64,000 nt of DNA from Candolleomyces eurysporus. Its lineage: Eukaryota; Basidiomycota; Agaricomycetes; Agaricales; Psathyrellaceae. Positions within the stretch are counted from its first letter, which is position 1; each line of letters starts with the position of its first letter. The stretch is taken from the NCBI GenBank assembly GCA_027579435.1, contig JANBPK010000810.1, positions 1 to 64,000 on the forward strand. Direction: 5' to 3'. A program made the translations under genes and the position numbers. Shown here piece after piece: positions 1-11,538 of the stretch. The notes under the pieces were generated by a model. It was not told the DNA's origin, did not search any database, and saw only the letters and a list, made by a program, of their open reading frames with translations.

Positions 1-1354
1 GTGCCAGTGAAGAACGACAAGCAGAATTACTCTCCACCATCAAACATTGTCTCCTGGATAACAATCTCCCCTTTCGCATTTTTATCGCCAGTCGACCAGA
101 ATGGGCCATCCGCAGTGCGCTGAACTCGGAGACCCGGGGTGACCGGCACGCATTGGTGTATCATATCCAACTCAGCAACAAGTATGACGCCACGAATGAT
201 ATACGTCGCTACTTGTGGAGGCGGCTTCAAGACATCGGGAGCCGAAGCCACGACCCTCGAGCACGATCCCGGTCATGGCCTAGGGTGAAAGACGTCGAGA
301 AGCTGGTTTGGGCTGCGTCCGGGCAGTTCGTGTACGCGGCGACGATTGTCAAATATGTCTCGGAGCGTCGGAGTTCTCCGGTGGATAGGCTGCAGAGGGT
401 GGTTAACTGGACACCGCAAGAAGGACAGCTGGTGAGACCATTCGAAGCTCTTGATCTCCTCTACACAAGCATTCTGTCCACCGCGAAAGAGTCCTACGAG
501 GCCGTCGACACAAATCGAGGGCGCAACTTTTTGCATCTCCTCCGGGCTTATCAGGTCAACTCTGACGGTCGTGTCGGTATTACGTGGGACGCCCTCGAGT
601 TCGATGAGATGCTCAACCTAGAAAGGAGTGCCCATGAAGTCCTTGTTTCCGACTTACACTCCCTCGTCGTATTCCATCCGCACCCTGCCTCGGAAACCTT
701 CATCATGATGCATTTCTATCACCGGTCGTTCTCCGAATTCTTGGATAGCGAAACTCGTTCCAAGAGCTTGTTCATCACGGAAATCCAGGTTAAAGCGTAC
801 GTTTTGGAAGCCCTTGTGCAAGGAATTGAACGGTATTCCCTAGTGCCCAGCGAGTCAATACTAAAAATGTCTGTGATGTCCGCCTCCACTTATCCTTCAA
901 GCAGTATATTCGATAGGGATGCAGTGAACGCCCTCGTGTCGTATTCCGGCGCAGGCGAAATTCCCGGTGGTCAAAAGATTCTTGCTTTAGCCCACAGCGG
1001 TGTATGTAGAAAGTTTGATCAATTGGTACCAAACATTGGCCTGATGTGGAGCCAAGAGTTTTTGAGGATGATATCTGTTATTATGCAACGATTGAAAGTA
1101 GGCCCATCATCTTGAATGCGAGAAATCTCGCTAACTGTCTTTCTTTGCCGCCTGTACAGAATGAACTCGAAGAACCCGGATTGGCGGATTTCCAACCTTA
1201 CTATGACAAATGGAGGAAGCTTGTTGAGACGGGCCTCGCAGGGGATGAGCAGGCATCCCTTCTGTGGGAGGATTTGGAAGAGGGAGAACGGGAGGAAGGG
1301 GTTGAAGAGCCACAGGAGGAGTCAGATTCCTCAGTTTGCGAAGTCGTACACTAA
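1..1354 (+). CDS. NACHT NTPase, copy A (5' end outside window)
   Basis: This is the C-terminal part of a NACHT/STAND NTPase, open in frame from base 3. Visible are the end of the NACHT core (FRIFIASRPEW, the sensor-like strand after Walker B) and a helical region with LVWAASGQFVYAATIVKYV and MHFYHRSFSEFLDSE. An intron at 1098-1159 joins RLK to a last exon starting NELEEPGLAD and ending in an acidic tail (stop 1352-1354). It is close to copy B over its whole visible length; Walker A and B lie upstream of the window. No WD40, TPR or ankyrin repeats follow, so this is a short STAND protein. Such proteins are thought to be NLR-like sensors in self/non-self or pathogen recognition; that role is inference from the family. 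Without the 5' end its integrity cannot be judged. Confidence 0.8.
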
Positions 1355-1364
1355 ATTTACTTTC

Positions 1365-1490
1365 ATAATCCGACCCTTTTATTCGTGCATTTTATCTGCG
1401 GGTGTCGAGGTCTTCGGGTAATTTAGAGTGCCCTCTGGCTATATTCAGAACTGAGCAGATGCAGTCTTGAACGATGACGGTAAGCTTCAA
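1365..1490. repeat. 3' flank repeat of the NACHT unit (first copy)
   Basis: The non-coding sequence after copy A (from about GCATTTTATCTGCGGG through GACGGTAAGCTTCAATCAT) matches, with scattered substitutions, the sequence at 6285-6415 after copy B. The duplicated unit therefore included 3' flanking DNA as well as the coding region. Confidence 0.7.
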
Positions 1491-1712
1491 TCATTGGTAT
1501 TTGGGGCAACGAAGACGTCTACTAGCTGCTTGTGCTGACTCTATTATGTGCAATTGAAAGGGTGCGAATGGCTATTTCCTCGGCCGATCGAGGACTCTGG
1601 AACATAATCTTTCCACGTTCCTTTAGCTTTTCCCTCGAACAACTCCTCCCCGCCCGGTTTTCGTCCCCTCGGGTCTGTCATTACCGAGCTGAACGAACAA
1701 AACTAGAACACC

Positions 1713-2614
<902 letters not shown>

Positions 2615-2734
2615 TGACCGCCGCGACCCAGAGGTCCCCTCTGCTATTCGAGCGTCACGGAGGCTCCGGACAAACTTAGAAAGAGAGAGCCTGTATGCCG
2701 TTTATGGGGATGAGCGAACCGGCTGCTAGCCACA

Positions 2735-3110
2735 ATCTGTTGTGCAAGGAATCCATCGGTTTTCTCTAGAGCCTCGTGAGTCCATAAATACCCGAAGTGT
2801 CTGTGTCCACTGATTCTTCAGGCAGTAATCGTTAACTTTGGGCAGTGTGCTCGATCGCTATGCACCGGCCACCCTCATATTCTAACAAAGGCAAAACATT
2901 CATCAGTAAAAAAAAATCTTGCCTTAACCCAAAACGATGAATGGAGGAAGCTTCAACAATTGGTGGTTCCAGCTGGGACTCAGAGTGCTGCCGACGATAC
3001 CTGTTACTATGAAATGATTGAAATTAAACTCATCATCTTGATTATGAGGAAGCTTGCTGACTGTTTTCTTTTCACCGCCTTCATCATTGCCTCACAGGGT
3101 ACAACTCGTC
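2735..3110 (+). pseudogene. Decayed 3' end of a further NACHT copy
   Basis: The stretch aligns by eye with the 3' third of copies A and B. TGTCTGTGTCCACTGATTCT corresponds to the copy B segment coding MSVSTYSS; ATCAATTGGT-like and GATACCTGTTAC-like blocks correspond to the RLK exon end; the following intron and CACAG acceptor region is also recognisable. Stops and indels break the frame. It lies directly after the ARG5,6 pseudogene, so the ARG5,6 fragment sits inside the NACHT array. The NACHT core itself is missing. Confidence 0.6.
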
Positions 3111-3399
3111 GACGACTACAAGTCATAAGGCCTGGAATTGGGAAGGAGGTAACAAAATGCCGAGTAGTATCGTTGGGTTACGTAGAGCTCAAGAAAATCA
3201 GCCTGTAAATAAATAAATGGCTCGAAATAGACTAAATTTAATACTCATAGATGTCGAGGAAGTTGGCCGGTCAAACTCAGAATAGGTCATTCAACCGATA
3301 CTATTCCTGATTCGGACTCGGTGCCAGCGCCTATCCTATCCTTCCTCGGATCCTAGACAATCATGGCCGTTTCGACCGTGCAGCTGTCAAACAGACCGG

Positions 3400-3768
3400 C
3401 GTACTTGACTATCTATCCCTTGAGGGCATCTTCAGCACGTTCCCATTGTCGCGAACCGATGTACAAATTTAATATTCTGATCGAGTATGGGATGGATTCG
3501 GAATTCGGCGACATCTTCTGCGCAGTCTTCCTCAAAGTGCAGACAAAGCTTTGAGGGTATCCGGTCCTAACCAATCCTCGAGATTGATGTCCAGGTGTGA
3601 GAGAGCAGGGGTACGAATTAACTTCGGAATCTGGAGGTCGTCTTCATTCGGGTGTGCCTCAGATGAAACGTCTGGAGCCTTTGAAGCTCTGCTTACTGCT
3701 TTTGGGCATTCGATGTATGCCCAGATACAGACTTTTCGGTACCATTCTAGTGTCTTTGTCAAAGCCAA
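3400..3768 (-). pseudogene. Possible F-box/LRR-like remnant
   Basis: On the minus strand a short open stretch reads TPALSHLDINLEDWLGPDTL, which resembles the leucine-rich part of Agaricomycete F-box proteins. The frame then breaks, with weaker coding-like sequence continuing downstream towards 3400. No start, F-box or full repeat was found. It could be chance; the call rests only on the leucine-rich pattern. Confidence 0.25.
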
Positions 3769-3937
3769 TGGGGACTAATTCGGTTGCTAGCCCTAATCTT
3801 GCCCCTGGATAGCATATAGTCGTTAAAGTGAGCGTCTAATATTGAGGCGGTGCTCGGGGACCGAGCGTGGGTACATGGCACATAGCTGCCTCGATGGCAT
3901 TCCGACCCTCGGCTAGCTCTTGCTCTTCCGTACAAAG
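3739..3937. repeat. 5' flank repeat of the NACHT unit (copy B)
   Basis: The sequence before the copy B start (CATTCTAGTGTC..., GCGTCTAATATTGAGGCGGTG, GGGACCGAGCGTGGGTAC) is repeated at 6660-6855 before copy C. It probably carries the promoter of the family. Upstream of 3739 the similarity stops, which marks one edge of the duplicated block. Confidence 0.65.
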
Positions 3938-6230
3938 ATGTCTTCGAATTCGGAACCTAAGAAAACAGGACGACCCAGATTAAAGCGGCAACGCTTGTGC
4001 TCCACGTCGTCCAGCGCGCGATATGGCCCAGACGACGAGCCTATCGGTCAAGATCCGCATGCCCTTGTCTCATACCCGTCCTTGCCAGACAGCGTGTCTT
4101 CGACAGAGGAATCTCGTGTGCCAGTTGTGGGGACTAAACGACGACACACCGGAGGAAGTGCCGAGGATGTGCCCTCATCCACCAGAGCATCAGGATCTAT
4201 ATCCATGTTCTCGAGGGCGCACCACTTTAATGTTGGCGGGAATATCCAGATAGACTCGTCCCAGCATGTCTGGCATGTGCATAATGCTCAAGATAAATCA
4301 ATGGACGGTATGTGATCCAACGTTCTCCGACCCGTTTCATCCGCTGACCTTGTGTTGCTCAAGGTTGGAAGATGCTGTTGGACAACATAGCCCCAAATAC
4401 TTTCCACGACTCAGGGGCGAGATTCGATCCCCCGAAATGCGACGAAGATACTCGCGTCGAGGTGATCAGCGAAATCATGGATTGGATCGGCGAACGGGAG
4501 GGTCCTAAACGCTTGCTCTGCATGACCGGTGCTGCAGGAGCAGGCAAATCGGCCTTGCAGCAGACGATCGCCGAACGCTGCGCCCGCTCGGGGATCCTAG
4601 GCTGTGCAATCTTCTTTTCTTCCCAAGACCCCACTCGAAACAATCTATCTCGCATCGTACCGACTATCGCATTTCAGTTAGGGAAGCACGATCCCAGGCT
4701 CCGGGACTATATCAGGGACGCCATCGAGGAAGACCCTCCCATCTTCACTAGAACTATCCGAACTCAGATGGATAGGCTCGTCGTCCGCCCATTCAAACAG
4801 CTTCAGGCAAATGCCGATTTCGACGCCGGCAGTTTCCCCCACGCCGTGCTTATCGATGGTCTCGACGAATGTTCCGGAGAGGAGCAACAAACAGAATTGC
4901 TCTCCACTATCAAGCATTGCATTCTCGACAATGATCTCCCATTTCGCATTTTCATCGCCAGTCGACCCGAATGGGCCATTCGCAGCGCGCTGAATTCAGA
5001 GATCCGGGGTTATCTCCACCCATTGGCGTATCATGTTCAACTCAGCGACAAGTATGACGCGACGAAAGATATACGTCGCTACTTGTGGAGGCGGCTTCAA
5101 GACATCGGGAGTCGAAGCCACGACCCTCGAGCGCGATCCCAGTCATGGCCCAGCGTGGATGTCATCGAGAAGCTAGTTATGGCTGCGTCCGGGCAGTTCG
5201 TGTACGCGGCGACGGTTGTGAAATACGTCTCGGAGCGCCGCAGTTCTCCGGTCGATAGGCTCCAGACGGTGGTTGAATGGACTCCGGGAAAAAGACAGCT
5301 AGCGAGGCCATTTGCACCTCTCGATGCGCTTTACGCCGGCATCCTGTCTGCCGCGAAAGAGTCGTATGAGGCCGTCGACACGAACCAAGGGCGCAACTTT
5401 TTGCTTCTTCTCAGGGCTCATCACATCAACTCTGTTGGCCATGTCGGCAACAGGAGTTGGGACGCCCGCGAGTTCGACGAGATCCTCAACCTAGAAAGAA
5501 ATGGCCATGAAGTTCTTGTATACGACCTTCACTCTCTTGTCGTATTTCATCCACGCCCTGACATCCCGGGATATCTAGAAATGCATTTCTATCACCGGTC
5601 GTTCTCCGAATTCTTGGATAGCGAATCTCGTTCCAAGAACTTGTTCATCACAGATACCCAGGTTAAAGCATACGTTTCGGAGGGCCTTGTGCAAGTAATC
5701 AACCAGGTTTCCTTCGAGCCGAGTGAGTCAATACAAACATCTGCGATGTCTGTGTCCACTTATTCTTCAGGGTGCACTCGTGCAACGTTCGGCAGTGTGT
5801 CCCAGGAGAATCCGGTTGTCACCCTCGCGTTGTATTCCAACGGAGGCGAAACACTCAGTGGTCGACAAATTATTGCTTTAGCAATCAACGACGGATGGAG
5901 AAAGATTGATCAAATGTTATCAAAGACAGGAGATTTCACTCTCTTTGAGATCGAGTTCCCGGTGATGATATTTTCCATCATGCAAAGATTGAAAGTAAGC
6001 CTGTCTGCTTGAGTATGTATCAATACGCGAGGTCGTCCGCTGACTGTTTTCCTTCTGTGCAGAACGAACTCGAAGAACCCGGATTGGCAGATGCTTTGAA
6101 ACCTTACTACAACAAATGGAGGAAGCTCTTTAACACCCGTCTCGCGAAGGACAGGGACGACTACCTTCTCAGCCTTCTGCCGCCGGAGGACCCGGAAGAA
6201 GGAGAAACGGAGAAAGGAGAAGAGCCCTAG
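3938..6230 (+). CDS. NACHT NTPase, copy B (complete)
   Basis: Exons 3938-4307, 4364-5994 and 6063-6230 give 722 residues without a frame break. The start is the Met of MSSNSEPKK, conserved in copy C. Residues 1-110 are Ser-rich and basic with no known fold, then comes a motif FNVGGNIQIDSSQHV shared with copy C. The linker GARFDPPKCDEDTR is typical of Agaricomycete NACHT proteins. Walker A is GAAGAGKS, Walker B is AVLIDGLDEC and the next strand is FRIFIASRPEW. A helical/winged-helix-like region follows, with HFYHRSFSEFLDSES, then an acidic tail. No C-terminal repeats are present. It is predicted to be a cytosolic NTP-driven switch; an NLR-like sensor role is inferred from family knowledge. Confidence 0.9.
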
Positions 6231-6284
6231 GAGTAGTCAGATTCCTCGGCTCACCGAATGTTACGCTAAATTCATCTTCATACT

Positions 6285-6415
6285 CGAACTCTTCAATTCC
6301 TGCATTTCATCTGCGGGATGGAGGGTTCTTGAGCAATTTCGAGTGCTATATGGCTACTCAGAACTGAGTCGAGGCTGCCCTGAACGACCACGGTAAGCTT
6401 TGATCATTGATATTT
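6285..6415. repeat. 3' flank repeat of the NACHT unit (second copy)
   Basis: This is the counterpart of 1365-1490, containing GCATTTCATCTGCGGG and CACGGTAAGCTTTGATCATT at matching spacing from the stop codon of copy B. Confidence 0.7.
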
Positions 6416-6659
6416 GGGCGTACGATAGGCGGAATATTTAGCACCAACGGTGCTAGTAATGTTGAGATTGATACGGATATCAACCATAATTGCAACTGAA
6501 TTAACACTGCGGCTGATTCCCTCCGCGTGACATGAAATGGCTAACCATTTCGCTAAAATTCCGTCCGCGTTTGTTTCGACCTGCCGCAGTTCTAACTCCT
6601 CCGCTCTCTGACATGACCTCTCAGCAGATTTCTCTCCTTAGAGACACTGCCAATTCCGG

Positions 6660-6855
6660 TGGCATTCTAGTGTCCTCGACAATGTCAATGAGGACCGATC
6701 CCGGCGCTGGCCGGATAACACAGTCAAGGTGGGCGTCTAATGAGCGCTAGGGAAAGGCGGTGCTCTGGGACCGAGCGTGGGTACCCTGGTGGCCTTATGT
6801 CTGCCTTGATGTGCAATTGCGACCGTCAGCCAGCCCTTGCTCTTACACCACGAAG
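6660..6855. repeat. 5' flank repeat of the NACHT unit (copy C)
   Basis: This is the counterpart of 3739-3937, sharing GGCATTCTAGTGTCC, GGGACCGAGCGTGGGTACC and the block up to the start codon. It indicates that copies B and C arose from one duplicated segment including the promoter. Confidence 0.65.
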
Positions 6856-7714
6856 ATGGCCTCGAATTCGGAACCCAAGAGAAAAGGACGACTCAGACCT
6901 TGGTTTCGACGCTTGTTCTCGTCGTCGTCCGGCGCACAGGATCGTCGAGACGACTTGCGGATCGCTCAAGATCCACAGGCCCTTGTCCCAGACCCGTCCT
7001 TGGCCGATAGCCTGCAAGGGCTCCAACTACCTTCGGGAGAGGAATCCTATGTGCCCTTCGTGGTTACTCAAAGACGATACACCGGAGCGACCGAGAATGT
7101 GGCCTCATCCACGGGAGCATCAGCATCCATGTCGATTTTCTCAAAGGCACGCAACTTCAATGTTGGCGGAAACATTCAGATAGACTCGTCGCAGCATGTG
7201 CATAATGCTCAAGAAAAATCGATAGACGGTATGGGTATCCGATGTTCTGCGACCCGTTTCATCTGCTGACCCTGTGTCATGTGTCGCAAAAGGTTGGAAG
7301 ATGCTGCTAAAAAATATAGCGTCAAATGCTTTCTATGATTCGGGAGCGAGGTTCGACCCTCCAAAGTGCGACGAAGATACTCGTGTCGAGGTGATCAGCG
7401 AAATCATGGATTGGATCGGCGATCGGGATAGTCCTAAACGCTTGCTCTGCATGACGGGTGCTGCAGGAGCAGGCAAGTCAGCTTTGCAGCAGACGATTGC
7501 TGAACGTTGTGCCGACTCAGGAATCCTAGGCTGCGCAATCTTCTTCTCTTCCCAAGACCCCACTCGAAACAACCTTTCCCGCATCGTACCAACTATCGGA
7601 TTTCAGTTAGGAAGGCACGACCCTAGGCTCCGGGACTATATCAAGGAGGCCGTCGAAGAAGACCCTCTCATCTTCACCAGAACCATCCGAACTCAAATGG
7701 ACACCCTCCATTAA
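6856..7714 (+). pseudogene. NACHT NTPase, copy C (truncated after Walker A)
   Basis: Exon 1 (6856-7228) begins MASNSEPKRKGRL and ends with FNVGGNIQIDSSQHV...; exon 2 starts at 7293 with GWKMLL. The linker GARFDPPKCDEDTR and Walker A GAAGAGKS are intact. The match to copy B continues to RTIRTQMD at about 7702 and stops abruptly; a chance stop follows at 7712-7714. Walker B, the sensor strand and the C-terminal region are absent. If expressed, the product would be about 264 residues: the N-terminal motif plus a P-loop without its partner motifs. The sequence 3' of the break belongs to the Bni4-like gene. It is either a real chimeric duplication edge or an assembly join. Confidence 0.8.
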
Positions 7715-10585
7715 TGCCACCCCTTTCTACCCCTCCTTCTATCAGCCCCAGCTCCAACCACAGCCCGGCCAGCCCTTCAATCCCCAGCTCGCCCCTCCAT
7801 CGGCCTACATGGACCAGGCGAACGTCCAGCTGGCCCAGTGGGCGTACCAGCAGATGATGTTCAATGCCCAGCACGGCTTCCCTGGCATGTCGCCGCAGCA
7901 CCACTCGCCCTCGCAACGGCCCGGCGGATCTCTTCCTGGTCCAGCCGACTACTTTGCTGGTCAGAACATACCATCTCCCTTCAACAGCTTTCCCAGTGGC
8001 ACCCCCCCTCCCCANTGCCCACANGAGCAGGCCCCGCCGACCAGCACCAGGCCCCTTACCCCGGCTTCCATCCCTATCGTCGCCCCAACCGTCAGCAGTC
8101 CCACAATACCAATACCTCCGATACGGGTGACCGGCGCCCAGGTCCAACGATCAATCACCCTCCCCATGCTCCCTACATGCGTCCCGATGCTTCAGGCTCA
8201 ACCTCATCGGTAAACTCCAATGGCAGCCAACGCCAGAGGACAAACAGCAACCAGAGTGGTCAAAGCGGCCACAACTCTCCCTCCTCCGCCTCTGCGAATC
8301 GATCTCGAAGCAACACCGCTTCCAGCGCTGCTTCTAGTTCGCCCCGTAACACGCCTTCACCAGCGCAATCGGGTTCCGCCTCGAGTAGCCACCGCACCCC
8401 CCATAATCGTAACACCTCTTCCTCTTCGTCGTCATCGACCGCGACGGCAACTTCAACGCGTGCACCGGGTATCACTCCCTCTGTGCCTACCACCGCCACC
8501 TCAACAGCGACGACGTCAGCTTCCTCTTCTTCTTCATCCAACCCCTCGCCGGCCCCGCGTTTAACGCGTCCTTCGCCACTGTCACAAGGAAACTTTACTG
8601 CCTCTGAGAAGCGCATGTCCCGTGACGACAGCGATCTCGCTGCCATGATGTCTACCCAACACACCGCCATTCATCCCTCTCGCAGTGGCGGTCTAAAATC
8701 CAGATTGAGACGTGCTCTATCTTTCAATCCCACCCTCAAGGAGGAGGAGATGGAACAAGACGATGATGTCTCCATCAAAGCTTCTGCTATCAATGGCGCC
8801 AGCTCGAGCAAGCTCAAGAGCAAAGCTCCAGCCACGGAGATCCATACTCCCACTTCATCCACAGCAGAGTCTAGCCGGAGTCCCCTTCCTGACGACGCTT
8901 CGTCCACTGCAACCATTCAGACCAAGAAGAAGGGCAAGGCAGCTTCTTTGTTCAACGCTCGCTTTAACGCCAGCACGGATAACATCTCACTTTCCTCTAC
9001 GGTCAGCAGCGCTAGCGTTATGATACGCAAACTCGGCTCTCTCGGCAACCTAGCAAGGCGGAATTCGTTGGCTGGCATCACTTCTCTCTTCAAGGACAAG
9101 GACAAGGATAAAGAAGGCAGCGACTCTAAAGATAAGAAGAAGAAGGGCAAAAAGGGTGCAAAGGCACAAGCGAGCGAAGCCAGTGTATCGCATGTGACTG
9201 CAGAGCTGGATCGGAGTAACGATTGGACCGTCGGTGCTGACATGAACGGGTTGACCCCTGCAGCCAAGCTTGCCCGTCAGCATACGCTCAAGAGTAACGC
9301 GGAGGCGGCAGCCAAGGCCAAAGCGGAAAAGGAGGCCTCTGCTGCTGCTACCGCCGCGAATGAAGCTCTTGCCAAGGCAAACGCTGCTAGAGCTAATGCC
9401 ACTGCTGGCAGTGCTACTGGCTCCGGTGCAAATGGAGCTGCGGGTGTTCCTACATGGGATAAGAACACTGCGACAAGGAACGGGGCCGTATCTCCTAGAT
9501 CCGGTGGAACCGTCAGGATCAATGAAGATGGGTCAAAGGTGTTTGTGGAGGATGACGATGAAGAGAGCGAGGACGGCCATTACGGATCGTCGCACGGACA
9601 TCAGTACTATAATGCTGAGGGGTGGGAGGATGATGAGGACTGGGAGGTGGAAGGGGCAGACGAAGAAGACGTTACTATCCGACAGGGCCTACAGAGGACG
9701 AGCTTGGATGATAATCATGACGTTGAGCCATGGGCAGTGGACATTCGAAGGAGCGTAGAGCGAACACGGACGCCAGCCAAGGGTATTTTAAAGAGTATGT
9801 TTCTCTCTTTGACTCGTTTGAAGTTTTGACTCACGCAACATGAACAGATGCCGTTGACTTTGATCAGACAGTCTACCTTAACAATCCTAATGCTCCCCCA
9901 GTGCGGGCGCGGTCAAACTCGTACAACTCTCCTGCGAGCCAGTCAGAACTTGGGCCCTTGGCCCATATTCCTTCCCCTGACCCGGATCACATCGATGGTC
10001 TGCATCGGCACAACTCTCACTCCTCGCACCACGGGAGTACTTCAGAATCTGGTCCCATCATCCCATCTCTCCCTCCTCTCACCTTTGAACCGTCTTCATC
10101 CCGGATATCGATGTCTTTTGTTACTGGTTCTAAAGAAGTGAAGGAACTCAAAGAGCTTCCTGACGTCCCTGCACCTACGGCTCCAAGTGTTCAGACTTCT
10201 TCCTCCGAGTCTGGTGGCAACAGGACGTCGGCTATCTTCCAAAACCCCAGTTTCAACTCGTCCGCTCCGGTCTTGTCCACAATAGGAACATCCGCACCAT
10301 CTCTCCCGCATCGATCTGCAACGACTCCACAGAAGCGCTTGACCTTTGCCACAAGTCTGGCGGTGTACGACACGTTTTCTGCTTCGATGTACGACCGGCG
10401 GAGCGAACCTGCCACATGGAGTCGCCTCACACCTGCGTTGGCCCAGAGGATAAAAGAGGAATTAAATTCCTTCAAAATGGAAGAAATGGAAGTACATGCG
10501 GCCAGTCGCATCCAGTACGTATTTATGGTTTCTTGGTTGTGATCAGTGGCTAATTGACCGTTCTAGTACCCAATTCTTCGTCTAA
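7703..10585 (+). CDS. Bni4/Afr1-like protein phosphatase 1 docking protein (5' end missing)
   Basis: Exons are <7703-9794, 9848-10514 and 10567-10585. The N-terminal part is Gln/Pro-rich (NPQLAPPSAYMDQANVQLAQ), followed by a long Ser/Thr-rich disordered region, a Lys-rich stretch, an Ala-rich segment and acidic clusters. The conserved end contains KRLTFATSL (RVxF-type PP1 docking), YDTFSASMYDRR, ATWSRLTPALAQRIKEELN and SFKMEEMEVH. The last intron restores HTQFFV at the C-terminus, matching the conserved ending of Bni4/Afr1 proteins. Yeast Bni4 targets PP1 (Glc7) to the bud neck for chitin and septum control; a similar cortical role is inferred. The frame shifts across the Ns at 8015 and 8024. 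The true start was not found because the NACHT copy C sequence abuts the open frame. Confidence 0.8.
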
Positions 10586-11538
10586 GCATCATTAACGACA
10601 CACTTTTTTTTTTTTTGGATTCGCCGTTCACGACCCTACGCAACTCCAAGATTTATATCTCTCAAGCAACGCAACCTGACATCAAGCTGTCTGATCTAAT
10701 GTCTTCGCAAGATATCCTTATCACGCAACATATCTTCTCTCTTTCTCCTGGAACAGGGCAATATCTCTCTCGCCTTCCCCGCATCCCTATCTATCTATAC
10801 CCTACGAGAAACGTTGTCCCATCTTTCGTCTTCTTCGGGTGTTGGCCAGTGGTCCTCGTTTCTGTTCTTCTTCTATCCACTCTTTTTTGTTTCTCCTGGC
10901 GCGCACAGCTGCCTTGGCGCAGTGGGAATTCGCCAGATGCTCACATATGCACCTATTACTTTTTTTTTTCGCCGTTTCTCCTCTTTTTGTTGCTGCAGTA
11001 CCTACTACGCATATTATTAAAGGCATCTCTCCCTCGTTTTGCAATTTGATTGGACGGACATTTGAATGCAATTCTCTCTTTTTCTCTTCTCTCTGCCACA
11101 AGCACACCCTCTCTTTCCTTCAAAAAGAATATCCCTTCCAACGCCACCTCGTCATTGAAGAGCAAGGTGACGTGAATATGGCTCTTTCCTTTTTCCTCTC
11201 TCCTTGGTTTCGGTAATCCTTTTTTCCTGAAATTAGGTTTTTGAGTTCCGCCTTTGTGAAGTTGCGGCGTAAATATGCTAATGTTGTGATACTTTGTGCG
11301 CAGTGGACGTTGTACACCCCTTCCCCTCTTTTTTTTCTCTCGTATGTTACATACAATACATTCTAATCAAGGAATCGAGTGCTCTGATACCTGCAGGTGT
11401 AAGAGAAAACTGCCGGCATTTATCTGAAAGACACCGGGCACTGCCGCAGGTTCCCCGAGTCCCGACAGCTGTCTGTCACCCGTTTAAACTTAACCTCCAC
11501 CACCACATTCCCCACCAATCCACATTCAGCCGTCTAGA
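10586..11538. other. Intergenic: 3' UTR and CT-rich promoter region
   Basis: About 950 bp between the Bni4-like stop and the ArfGAP start. It holds long T and CT runs (an 11-T run near 10605, others near 10965 and 11325) but no conserved coding signal on either strand. It probably contains the 3' UTR of the upstream gene and the pyrimidine-rich promoter of the ArfGAP. Confidence 0.6.

Noticed and set aside
8220..8670. Several long open frames on both strands over the Ser-rich part of the Bni4-like gene
   Set aside because: They are by-products of TCN/AGC-rich low-complexity coding sequence; only the frame leading to the Bni4 signature continues across the introns.
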